Assembly (NCBI RefSeq): GCF_000189635.1
Contig: NW_002476413.1
Coordinates: 806,001-870,000, forward strand
Length of the DNA stretch: 64,000 nt
DNA from: Tetrahymena thermophila SB210
Taxonomy: Eukaryota; Ciliophora; Oligohymenophorea; Hymenostomatida; Tetrahymenidae
Reading direction: 5' to 3'
Shown here piece by piece: positions 27,438-38,961 of the stretch. The translations under genes were made by a program, and so were the position numbers. Under the pieces are notes generated by a model that saw only the letters and a program-made list of their open reading frames with translations, was not told the DNA's origin and did no database searches. Every line of letters starts with the position of its first letter. Position 1 is the first letter of the stretch.

Positions 27438-28934
27438 ATGATTAGGGTCTTCTTTTTTCTAGTAAATATTAACAATTTAGTAGATGAAATCATTTTGATA
27501 AATTAATTCTTTTGCGAGAAATTTAATTGTATCATTATGTTTTTGTTTTTACTGCTGATTACTTAAAAATTAGTAACTTCATTCCTTCTTTAGAATAAGT
27601 CCTCAAGAATTTTAGATTTACTTGATCTAACATTTATAAATATTAATAAAATGCAGTATTAAGAAATCAACAGATACATAAAAATTTCACCAGGTTTTCT
27701 ATTTTAAAAGATAATATTAAAAATAATAATTTTGTATTATTACCCTCAAAATTTTGTAGAATTATCCTAGTAGTAGTTAAACTTAATATATGTGTCTTTT
27801 GTGATTACAATTATCTGCTTGTCTATCTCACAAAGAATGACTGCTTTAAATAAAGGAGAAGTGTTGAGGATAAAACATTTTAGTTACTTCATTGTATTCA
27901 ACATATCATTTTCATTACTAAGTGGATTAATCATTCGTAAAATAGGATTATGGCAATTATTGGTTCTGAATTTAATTTTCAGCTTATATAATTTCCACAA
28001 GTTGAAAAAAGATGAATCAGAAGAATAAGCAGCAATATTTATTGTTTTAAAATTTTTGAATTTTAATTCTGCTTTAAACTATAAAAATTGTTATTTTGAT
28101 GAATATTTACTATATGATAGTAATATCAAAGTTTCAATAATTTAATAAATAGCTATGATATTGATGATTATCATATTTATCATATTTGGATCAAAACAAA
28201 ATTCAATTAATGTATCTTAAGCTGATAATCTATCTTAAAGTTATGCAAATATATTGCTTTTAGTAATATCTTCAATAGGATTTTTTATTTTTTCATACTT
28301 AGAAATTAAAACATTACAAAAAAAAATAAATATTGTTGTTGTTAGTAATAAGTAGGAATTTATTTAAATGCTTTCCAAATTATAAGTATGTTTGATGAAA
28401 TATCATTTTGCTATTTTCAAAGACAAAATCGAATTCGATTGTCCAGCTTTAATATAAAATACTGCTCTTGAAAACCAATCAGAATCATATTCTCTTTAGG
28501 TTGATCAAGTTGATTGCTATGTTTACTACTTTGAAAAATTAATAGCAGATATTTTAAATTGTAAATAAAAAGGCAAAGCAAATTTCAAATTGGTACCTAA
28601 TATAATAAAATATAAATGTAAATGCACAAAAAGTTATAAAGATTTATTTTTAAATTATGAGAAAATGTTATATATACCTGTAGAAAAAGTTTAAAGCTTA
28701 AGTGAAACTGACATGCAAAATATCATTTTAAAAAAATTCGTTCAAGGACAACTATTCTGCACATCTACATAAGATCTCATTCAGAAATACAAAGAAAAAA
28801 ATAATAATAAATTTTAATTTCATTTATAATTTGAAAGATTGATGTATTAAACTATATTAAAATATGTTCTAATCAGAGATTATATTCCAGTTGTACCATT
28901 TTTCGTATTATATGATTTGTTAGAAAAATAATGA
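27438..28934 (+). CDS. Multi-pass membrane protein of unknown function, copy A
   Basis: A single open frame with TAA/TAG as Gln runs from ATG at 27438 to TGA at 28932-28934 (498 residues). Hydrophobic segments lie near residues 31-50 (FLFLLLIT), 117-131 (VSFVITIICLSIS), 148-185 (two adjacent spans, including SLLSGLII and WQLLVLNLIFSL), 238-252 and 270-288. The remaining ~210 residues are soluble, with KCKCTKSYKDLF and EKVQSLSETDMQN. I do not recognise a family. The start is the first Met of a long open stretch; a start at 27651 is also possible. A paralogue follows directly downstream. Confidence 0.65.
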
Positions 28935-29190
28935 TAATATTTTTATTTATATTTCTACTAATTTAGTATTAATATAGATAGACCTCTTTAACTTCGTATC
29001 CTTATAAACTGTGCACTATAAAAATAAATTAAACTTTTTATTTACTGTAAAAAAAATTTTTTTACTCTCAAAATTTGAAAAAAGGTTTCTGTATTTTGAT
29101 TAATTTTTGTAAAATATAAGAAATCAAATATAAACAAAATAATTAAGATTTAGAAAAAAAAAATGTTCATTAGTAATGTAAAAATTATTT

Positions 29191-29230
29191 GAAATATCAC
29201 AAATCATGATATCATGATCTGTGATATTTC
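29191..29230. repeat. 40-bp near-perfect palindrome at a duplication edge
   Basis: The left arm begins GAAATATCACAAATCATGAT and the right half is its reverse complement, apart from one mismatched pair (A at arm position 12 against C opposite). There is no spacer. It lies ~20 bp upstream of the point where similarity between membrane-protein copies A and B starts (~29253). Confidence 0.85.
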
Positions 29231-29413
29231 AAACGCAGGAACAGCTATAGTTACATAACAATTTCACAATGTTTTCTATTTGAAAAGACAATATTAAAAA
29301 TAATAATTTTATATTATAATCCTCAAAATTTTGTAGAATTATCCTAGTAGTAGTCAAACTTAATATATGTGTCTTTTGTGATTACAATTATCTGCTTGTC
29401 TATCTCACAAAAA

Positions 29414-30499
29414 ATGTCTGCTTTGAATAAAGGAGAAGTGTTGAGGCTAAAAAATTTGATTTATATCACTTCATTCAATATGTCATTTTCGATACTAAGT
29501 GGATTAATCATTCTTAAAATAGGAGTATGGCAATTATTGGTCTTGAATTTAATTTTCAGCTTATTTTGTTTCACCTATGACTTAGGAGGAGAAAGCTTAG
29601 ATGAGGTTTGTATAGTTTTATGTTTAAAATTTTTTAATTTTAATTCTGTTTTAAACTATAAAAATTATAACTTTATAGAATAATCAATTTATGATAGAAA
29701 TAACAAAGTTTCAATAATTTAATAAATAGCTATGATATTGATGATTATCATATTTGGATAAAATCCTAATTCAAGTAATGTATCTTAAGCTGATAATCTA
29801 TCTTAAAGTTATGCAAACATATTGCTTTTAGTAATATCTTCAATAGGTTTTTTTATTTTTTCATACTTAGAAATAAAAAAATTACAAAAAAAAACAAATA
29901 TTGTTGTAGTTAGCAGTGAGAAGGAATTTATTTAAATGCTTTCCAAATTATAAGCATGTTTGATGAAATATCATTTTGTTATTTTCAAAGACAAAATCCT
30001 ATTAGATTGCCCAGCTTTAATATAAAATACTGCTCTTGAAAACCAATCAGAATCATATTCTCTTTAGGTTGATCAAGTTGATTGCTATGTTTACTACTTT
30101 GAAAAATTAATAGCAGATATTTTAAATTGTAAATAAAAAGGCAAAGCAAATTTTGAATTGGTACCTAATTTGAGAAAATATTAATGCAAATGCACAAAAA
30201 GTTATAAAGATTTATTTTTAAATTATGAGAAAATGTATGATATACCTGTAGAAAAAGTTTAAAGCTTAAGTGAAACTGACATGCAAAATATCATTTTAAA
30301 AAAATTCGTTCAAGGACAACTATTCTGCACATCTACATAAGATCTCATTAAGAAATACAAAGAAAAAAATGGATATTTTAATTTTCATTTATAATTTGAA
30401 TAAATTATGTATTAAACTATATTAAAATATATTCTAATCAGAGATTATATTTAAGTTGTGCCATGTTTCGTATTATATGATTTGTATGAAAGCAACTGA
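29414..30499 (+). pseudogene. Multi-pass membrane protein, copy B (5'-truncated)
   Basis: Similar to copy A through its middle and C-terminal parts, with blocks of identical codons (for example SETDMQNIILKKFVQGQLFC). Similarity starts at ~29253, equivalent to about residue 78 of copy A. An in-frame TGA at 29222-29224 blocks any further upstream extension. The first in-frame Met is at 29414, aligned with residue 134 of copy A, so the first membrane segments are missing. The body has no internal TGA and ends at 30497-30499 (361 codons from that Met). It could be a functional short paralogue, a gene with an unseen upstream exon, or a decaying partial duplicate; I favour partial duplicate. Confidence 0.6.
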
Positions 30500-31839
30500 T
30501 AACATTTTTATTTATATTTTTACTAATTTAGTATTAATATAAACATATTATATTTGATAGTCTTATAAACTGTGCACTCTATAAAATAAATAAAAACTTT
30601 TATCCCAAATTTATTTTTTTCATTATAATATTTTTTTTTAATTAAATTATTTTATTTTTAAAATGACCTTAAAAAATGAAAAAATAAGGTTCAAAATTTT
30701 TAAAGTTTTTATTTGTTAATAATATTTTAAATTTAAATAAAAATAAAATTATATAATTAGACCTTAAGATCTACTTGTCTATTTTAATCATATCATAATT
30801 TTAGATGAAAAATAAATATTAATTCTATTCATAGATACTTTCAAAAAATTCATTTTTAATTTTTATTATTGTTTAATTTTTACATGAAAGCAATAATTTA
30901 AATTATTTATATAGCTTTATAAGTTAAAATTATTTTTATTCAAAAAAAAAATATGATTTATCAATTTAAAATTCAAAATAAAAGGTTTTAAAACAAATAA
31001 GATTCTGCATTATTTTTAATTTTTTTATTGATTGCTAATTTTAGATTTTGCCTTTAATTATAAAAATAAAATATTTTTTAATTAATTGATTTTAATTGTG
31101 GTAAAACAAATTAATAACTTTAAAAGAAAGCTAATATTATTACAAGAAATGATCCAGCATTCATTCATTTCAACTAGTTGGACAAATATTCCTTTTGCTA
31201 AATTTAAATTAAAGGTACAAATATCATAGAAGATTCAAAAAGGCGGTATACAATAATTAGAAATTGTTATAGACATTAAAATGAGGAAAAAGAAAATTTA
31301 ATGTGAGATTGCATAAGATTGATTATTTGTTTATTTGGAATTTAGTCATAGTAAAGCGAATTAGCATGAAATAAAACATGCACTTTTTGCAAATTTACTT
31401 TTTACTTAGTGCTTTCGTTTGCGTTAATGGCAAATTTCTGTTACTCAAATTAACGAAATCATAATTTATATCTGCTTTACTTAATTACTCAGAATTTATA
31501 GAATATGTTTTCTCTCAGCTTAAATTAAAATTAGTAAATACACATTACTTAAATAAAGTAAGATCAGAATATAGTTTTTAGTTTCTGCTTTAAAGATTTG
31601 CTATAGATAGTATTAAAATACATTATTTATATTATTTAATCTAGAAGATCATATAAAGTGTATAGAGATTTTTTTTAGGATGTTTTTATTTTTAAAATCA
31701 AATTCAATTAGCTTCACTGCATAGGATTTCTTATCTGATTTTATATTTAAGCCTTAAAACCATGGTCATAATTCGAATTTTAAAAAGAAAAACGGATGAA
31801 TAAATTCATGTGAATTAATCATGTCATTTTAAAATTTAA
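30500..31839. other. Long intergenic region
   Basis: The first ~90 bases are the 3' flank shared by both membrane-protein copies. The rest has no supported gene. At 31140-31620 the sequence is less A/T-biased and holds short inverted repeats (GCATG...CATGC near 31360; CGTTAAT...ATTAACG near 31421-31455), but I cannot assign an RNA. Confidence 0.5.
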
Positions 31840-33810
31840 TTGTTTTTAAACAAGATGTTTTAGTCAACAGCATCTATTGCAAATTTATAATTTAATTAAC
31901 TAGAAATAGAAAAACTAAAATGTATCTATATAGCTTATATAGATAAAATTTTTAATCAAATAAGCATAAATTAATAAAGTAAAATTGAATATTAATATCT
32001 TTTACTCCCTCTATTTTCTTTTCTAATTTTAAAATGGAATTCGAAAAAGAAATTAATTAATGAAACTGGCGGTATATGTTTTTTTTTATAAAAATCAAAA
32101 TAAATATTTAGAATTTAGTTATTTTTGTAATAATTCTTAGAGTTAGGATTGATTTAAACAAATTCGAATGAAAATAGAATAGATTCTTCAATTGTAAATT
32201 TTTTCGATTAATTAAATTAAATGTAATATTGCTTATTAATTTTAAATACTATGAGAAAAGGCGTTGGAAATTAATTAAAAGCCAAACAGAAAACACAAGA
32301 ACGGACTCCTACCAAATTAATTAAAAGATCATTTAATTAGATTTGATAACATAGCAAAATTTATTTAATTTCTTTTTTAATACATAATATGTTAAGGTAT
32401 TTGCGTTAGAGGGTTTTAAATTTAATCAATTCCATCATAATATCAAGGTAAAAATATAATTAAATAATACAAAAAATAATAAAATACTAATTAAAAATCC
32501 AAATCTTAAAATAATTAATTACTAAATTAATGTCTTCTTCTTCATTCTCTGAAATCAAAAAGTTTTTTGAAGCTAGCAATTGTTCTGTATGCTCAAAACA
32601 ATCCAAATACTTAGGAAAAATTGAATATATTTGTACTCACATTCTTTGCAAAGATTACCTTTAACTTGTCTGCAAGTCTTGTCATGAAGAATATCACTAA
32701 TAGAAGCTCTATTCTTCCAATAAGAAATATATCAAGCCTATTGCTGATTTCCTTGAAGACCTTTATTATCATGTTAAAGTTTAAAGTGATAAATATGAGT
32801 TGATAAAAGTTATTGGTAAATCTGCTTTTACCTTATTGCCTGATAATTACTAAAATCAAGAAGAAATATTTGCCCTTTTGAAAGACTTAGAAAAAGATAT
32901 CTCAGTAAATTAATTAAAGTTCTATAATGAGCTCTTTGAATGCATTAATAATGTTTTCATGGCAGAAACTTAACCTGAATAAATTGTCAATCTTAAAAAG
33001 ATTAAATAAAATATCTCATATGATTGCTGCTCATAGTTTTCAATCATAAATTGCCCTCCTTTTGAGGATTTCGAAATGCTTTTCTGCAATAAACTTAAGG
33101 ATTCTATCTCTAGAAAAAGTATCACTGCTTAGATGATCTAGAATTTCATCAATCAAAGATAAAAAAAGCTCTCTAATTTCAAGTCTTCATAAAATTCTTA
33201 AAAAAGTTAAATTCTAAATAAAGTTAGCGAAATTCACTAAGAATGTCTTAAGGATAGAAAAGAACATTGTAAAGGAGATAACAGAAGTTCTCTATCTTCT
33301 ATTGAAGATCCTTGTATGTGTGATGAAAAATCTCCCTCCTGTGATGAGTGTATTGATGCATTTGAATTTTACAATAAAAAATTAGAATAAGTTTTCTGAT
33401 AAAAAAAATCAACCTTCTTAATGAAAATTAATATCTCCAACCCCTACTAACAAACAAGCTAATATACTAATTAATAAATACTAAATATCAAATCATAATT
33501 TTAATATTTTCAAAATGTATAAACCAATTAGAATAATCCTAAAATTATTAAATCGTTTTAAATTGTATAAATCTATTTATAAAATTGTTAATCTTCTTAA
33601 TATTTTCAATATTATTTTAATTCATAAAATGATAATTTCTAATTTGATTTTTTTTTTCTAAATTGATAATTAATCTCTATGTTTCTCATTTTATTTTCAT
33701 AAATTCAATAATGGTAAAAGAGAAAATAATAATTCTATCATTTATAATTTAATTACTCATTTTTAAATAAACTAACTTACTTAATTTTGCACTATTAAAA
33801 ATGAGTAAAA
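31840..33810. repeat. Segmental duplication, unit A (RING-like gene plus flanks)
   Basis: This ~2-kb unit recurs at about 36,040-37,930 in the same orientation. The coding part is almost identical, while the flanks show many small indels and substitutions. The element TTTGCGTTAGAG lies ~130 bp upstream of both start codons (near 32400 and 36539). Confidence 0.75.
32530..33399 (+). CDS. RING-like zinc-finger protein, copy A
   Basis: Single exon, 289 residues, ATG to TGA. The N-terminus has a cysteine/histidine array C18-x2-C21-x13-C35-x-H37-x2-C40-x7-C48-x2-C51. This fits a RING or RING-derived finger, except that the position expected for the sixth ligand is Tyr43. The middle is helical with acidic and Lys-rich stretches. 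The C-terminus has a second small Cys set (C262, C264, C271, C274) close to the end. RING fingers usually recruit E2 enzymes for ubiquitin transfer; with one ligand position altered this may instead be a plain zinc-binding adaptor. A second copy of identical length is at 36668. Confidence 0.75.
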
Positions 33811-34289
33811 ACTCATTAAAAATGGTAGAGAAATTAATACAAATCATTACAATTTACTTTTTTTTCTATACAAATAAATAAAATTATATAGAGTATTAAA
33901 AACCTAAAGATGGATTAATCAAAGCTTCAGCTAAAATTAATTTTTATGAATACGAAAACTATTTTTAAAATATTTATAAATTTCAAATTAAATTATATTT
34001 TTTAATTATTCTTATTAATATTTTAATTTTATGCTACTTTAGTTTAAAAGTATATATTAGATAATCCTTATTTTTTATTAACGTGGCAAGATAGATAAAT
34101 AAATAAATGAGATTTAATAACAATATTTTAAAAAAATGAAAAATAATTTAGCTGATATAATGTTTTCTAAACTAAAAAAAATAATTAAAAATATATTTAT
34201 AATAGATATCACTAACTTAATATATATTTATATAATTTATTTCCATGATATTTAATATTTAGAAACATTTTGAAGAGGAGTTTATTCTG
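33811..34289. other. Intergenic region
   Basis: A/T-rich, between the end of duplication unit A and the small minus-strand gene. No feature recognised. Confidence 0.55.
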
Positions 34290-34607
34290 TCAGCAAGGAG
34301 CTTAAGTTACAGAAATTAGTTTAAATTCTTCAATATCTGCAAAACCAAATGTTTCTTTGTAATTGAGACAAGGAATTTCTCTAGAACGATGTCCCTTGTC
34401 ATCTTCAAATTCAACAACAAAAGTCAAAGACTAACCTTTGCAAATATTTTTAATAGCTTCATAAGAGAAATATTGACCTCCTCCTGGATAAATTTAGGCA
34501 CAAGTACCCTCATCAGATAAATTTGCAGGGTATTCTCTATTAATTAAATAGAATGATGCTGCGGAAAGCAAAGCAAGACTAATAACTAAATAATATTGAA
34601 TTTTCAT
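34290..34607 (-). CDS. Small secreted four-cysteine protein 1
   Basis: On the minus strand the frame runs from ATG (34605-34607) to TGA (34290-34292), giving 105 residues, with TAA/TAG used as Gln three times. The N-terminus is a clear signal peptide (MKIQYYLVISLALLSAASFY). The mature part has exactly four cysteines, C36, C56, C80 and C105, the last being the final residue. Other segments are IYPGGGQYFSYEAIKNIC and LTFVVEFEDDKG. I know no family by sequence. The cysteine spacing matches the protein at 57222-57566, so the two probably form two disulfides in a shared fold. It sits alone, in opposite orientation to the flanking duplicated RING-like genes. Confidence 0.75.
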
Positions 34608-36039
34608 TGATTTTTTGTATCCTCTTCTTTTATTATTTTCTATGTTGAAATCAAATTTTTTTATAAAATAATAATAATAATTCGATATCAGATTTTTTTA
34701 TAGTATAATCAAGGGAAAATACACAAATTGAAAATTAAGATAAAAGAAATATTAGCAAGGTTATACTATTATTCTTTTATAAACTAATAATTAGAAACCT
34801 TTATTTTTGTTATCTAGAAAAACTAAAATTCATAATTTAAAATATTTTCATGAATTATTTTCATAATTTTTATATTTATAATGAGTCTTTTGCTAATATA
34901 ATTTTATATTTTCTATTTTTCTTATTCTTTTATAGATAAAAATTTCAAAAATTTTCTAATAGAAATGAAGACTAAATTTAATTTTAAGACTAAAACAAAA
35001 AAACCTTGTTGAAATTTTAAATTCTATATGTAAAATATTTTTTATAAACTTATATTGCAATCAATTTATTATGCTCTTGATGATAAATTTTATTTAGTAG
35101 AGTGAAAAAAATCTTAAAAATATAATAAGATCTTCAAAAACTGAATATAAAATAATAAAACAGTTATTTTCTCAATATTTCATAATTTAATGTAAACTAT
35201 ATTTGGATCTCTTCAAAATATCTATTAATTTAGGAAGCTAGATTAGGTAAAAGATATCAAAGAAAAGGATGAAGCTGGTTCAATTAATTATAATAATTAT
35301 AAAATACTTAATATATTTTCTAAAAATATAAATTTTTAATTATTTGAATTTTATTATATTTCTTTAGCATTTAGCTAATATAATTTATTTTTATTTGATG
35401 GTTTTTGGATAATTTTCTATTTAAGAAGTTTTCATTATTAATAAATTATAATAAATTTTTAAGAATGCCATCAATTATTTCAATATTTACTTATTTAAGT
35501 GAAATTGGTTGATTGAGGCTGAGAGAGAGAATAATGATAAAATTAAATATTTTCAATTTTAGATGCAAATTTATTTTACTAGAAAAATTTAATTTAAAAA
35601 AATATAATAAGCTGTTAAATTTATTGCAAAATATACTATAAACCATATTAACAGCTGGTTAAGAACCCCTAAATAATCACTTAAAACCAAAAATCTTTTT
35701 TTTATCATCAAAAAAAATCTAAAAAAATTCAAAGCAACTAAAAAAGTAATACATACAATACAGTATTACTTTCATCAATAAAATTAAAATTAAACTTTAT
35801 TTTTTTTTATTTGAGAAATAAAAATACATATTCAATCAATATTCAATTTATATTTAACACAATGTGAATCAATATTTTTTTAATAATATTTTATTAAATA
35901 GATAACATAAATTTAGATAAAAACTTGATTTCTTTCACTGTATTTTTAACCTGATTTAAGCCCAATTTTATATTTAATCCTCAAAGAGTAAATAAAAAAG
36001 CGTTATTACCAAATTAATCAATTAATTTAAAATTAAAAA
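34608..36039. other. Long intergenic region
   Basis: Very A/T-rich. It contains the upstream region of the minus-strand secreted protein and then low-complexity sequence. No gene supported on either strand. Confidence 0.5.
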
Positions 36040-37930
36040 TGGATTTAAACGATGTCTTTTAACAGTATCTATTACTTTTTTATAATTTAATTAATTAGGA
36101 ATAGAAAAATTAAATTGTAAATATAAAGCTTATAAGGAAAGATATTTAAATTACATTTACTTATATAAATAAATTTAAACTTAAGAGAATATCTTTAGTC
36201 CATAGATTTTACAATTTTGAAGTTAAATTACAAAAAAAAATATTTGTAAAGTATGATTTTATGTACTACAAATCAGTTATCTAGAATTTAGTTATTTTTT
36301 TATATTAATATATAAAGAAATTCCAATAAAAAAAAGTTATTCTTCAAATTTAACTTTCTGATTAAATATATTAAATGTAATATTGATAATTAATTTTAAA
36401 ACGATGAGAAAATGCGTTGAAAATTAATTAAAAGCCAAACAGAAAACATAATCAAATAGATTAAAAAATCATAATTAAGTTTGATAGTATAACATAATTT
36501 ATTAAATTTCTATTTTAATGTAAAGTACCTTTAATATATTTGCGTTAGAGATCTTTAAATTTAATCAAGATCATCATATTATCAAGGTAAAAATATAATT
36601 AAATAATACAAAAAATAATATAAAATATTAATTAAAAATCTAAATTCTAAAAAAACTATTAAATTAAATGTCTTCTTCTTCATTCTCTGAAATCAAAAAG
36701 TTTTTTGAAGCTAGCAATTGTTCTGAGTGCTCAAAAAAATCAAGATGTTTAGGGAAAATTGAATATATTTGCACTCACATTCTTTGCAAAGATTACCTTT
36801 AACTTGTCTGCAAGTCTTGCCATGAAGAATATCACTAATAGAAGCTCTATTCTTCCAATAAGAAATATATCAAGCCTATTGCTGATTTCCTTGAAGACCT
36901 TTACTATCATGTTAAAGTTTAAAGTGATAAATATGAGCTGATAAAAGTTATTGGTAAATCTGCTTTTACCTTATTGCCTGATAATTACTAAAATCAAGAA
37001 GAAATATTTGCCCTTTTGAAAGACTTAGAAAAAGATATCACAGTAAATTAATTAAAGTTCTATAATGAGCTCTTTGAATGTATTAATAATGTTTTCATGG
37101 CAGAAACTTAATCTGAATAAATTGTCAATCTTAAAAAGATTAAATAAAATATCTCATATGACTGCTGCTCATAGTTTTCAATCATAAATTGCCCTCCTTT
37201 TGAGGATTTCGAAATGCTTTTCTGCAATAAACTTAAGGATTCTATCTCTAGAAAAAGTATCACTGCTTAGATGATCTAGAATTTCATCAATCAAAGATAA
37301 AAAAAGCTCTCTAATTTCAAGTCTTCATAAAATTCTTAAAAAAGTTAAATTCTAAATAAAGTTAGCGAAATTCACTAAGAATGTCTTAAGGATAGAAAAG
37401 AACATTGTAAAGGAGATAACAGAAGTTCTCTATCTTCTATTGAAGATCCTTGTATGTGTGATGAAAAATCTCCCTCATGTGATGAGTGTATTGATGCATT
37501 TGAATTTTACAATAAAAAATTAGAATAAGTTTTCTGATAAAAAAAACCAACCTTCTAAATAAAAATTAATATCTCCAACCCTACTAACAAACAAGATAAT
37601 ATACTAATTAATAAATACTAAATATCAAATCATAATTTTAATATTTTCAAAATGTATAAACCAATTAGAATAATCCTAAAATTATTAAATCAATTTAAAT
37701 TGTATAAATCTATTTATAAAATTGTTAATCTTCTTAATATTTTCAATAATATTTTTATTGATAAATGATAATATTCTAATTTGAGAATTAATCTCTATGG
37801 TTCTCATTTTATTTTCTTAAATTCAATAATAGTAAAATAGAAAATAATAATTCTAATTATTTATTTTTAATTACTTGTTTTGAAATAAACAAACTTAATA
37901 AGTTTTGTACTAATAAAATTGAATAAAAAC
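36040..37930. repeat. Segmental duplication, unit B (RING-like gene plus flanks)
   Basis: Second unit of the ~2-kb direct duplication described at 31,840. Flanks align with unit A over ~600 bp upstream and ~400 bp downstream of the gene. Confidence 0.75.
36668..37537 (+). CDS. RING-like zinc-finger protein, copy B
   Basis: Single exon, 289 residues, identical in length to copy A. By eye the coding sequences differ at about 15-20 positions, clustered in the N-terminal finger: VCSKQSKYLG in copy A is ECSKKSRCLG here, which adds a cysteine (C27) between the second and third ligands. Other changes include Ser to Thr and Pro to Ser in the middle. The rest of the finger (CTHILC, then CKSC) and the C-terminal Cys set are unchanged. 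High identity together with an open frame suggests recent duplication or gene conversion. Confidence 0.75.
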
Positions 37931-38961
37931 TAATTAAAATAGTTCTAAATTTGGACTAATTTATAGGTTTAGATATGGATAAAAAATCAGTGTCTTTATT
38001 TAGCTAAACTGATAGATAAACTCTATTTTAAACATTTAATAATATTTTTTTATTCATATTTTTTAATTTAATTTTTAAAAAGGAAGTTTAGATCTGCTAT
38101 TTCCTAATATTAAAACGAAAAATAAATATTTCTAAGATTTACTTTGACCAACATAATTATAATAATCCTTTACAATAAAAATTGATATTCAAAAACTATT
38201 TGATATGAAAATGAATTTTTAAGATAACATTACTTACTTTGCTTAAAATAAAATTAGGATATTTTAAAAATAATAATTTCTAATAAATAAAAAATAACAT
38301 TTTATTTTAAGCTAATCTTTAATCTATAATCTTAAATGAAATCAGTCAGGTATGTATACATGATATTGATGGATTCTAATTTTTCTAAATAATAATCAAA
38401 GTTTTAAAGCTATTTAGAAATGTTTAAATTGAATAAAATTGAATGGTGTTTTATAAAAGCTTACTCAAAACTGTTTGATATTTTTGTATTTTTCAATCTA
38501 ATTTTTTATGGTAAATAAATAATAAAAAAAGTTTTTAAATTATCATAAAATAAATAAGAATTACAGTTATTTTATAAATTAGAAAGACATTTTAATTGAA
38601 GAAAATATAAAAATTTAAAGTAATTTTGATCCACATAATAATTGCATTTTTTTATTTATGATAAATGAATTTAGAATATAAATAAATTTAGATGATGTTT
38701 TTGAGATATTTTTAAGACTATTTGACATTACCATCTACTTTATTTATAAAGAAACTCTTTTTATTTAAGTATAACTATATGTGATTTAATATATGAGGCT
38801 AAAATGTTAAAAATTTGATGATATAGAAAATTAATAATAAATCAATGATTTATTTTAATAAAGAATTTTATTTGAAGAAATTTAATTGTAATTAGAAAAG
38901 TAAAGATATTGAAAACAATATTTAGGATAAAATAATAACTTGCTATCTAACTTATTTTGTA
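37931..38961. other. Intergenic region upstream of the giant gene
   Basis: A/T-rich with no supported gene. It serves as the 5' region of the gene starting at 38962. Confidence 0.55.

Noticed and set aside
37544..37553. AAACCAACCT resembling the core of the Tetrahymena chromosome breakage sequence
   Set aside because: The full 15-mer (TAAACCAACCTCTTT) is not matched: the first base and the 3' third differ. The breakage site is strictly conserved, and the duplicate unit has a further changed version.
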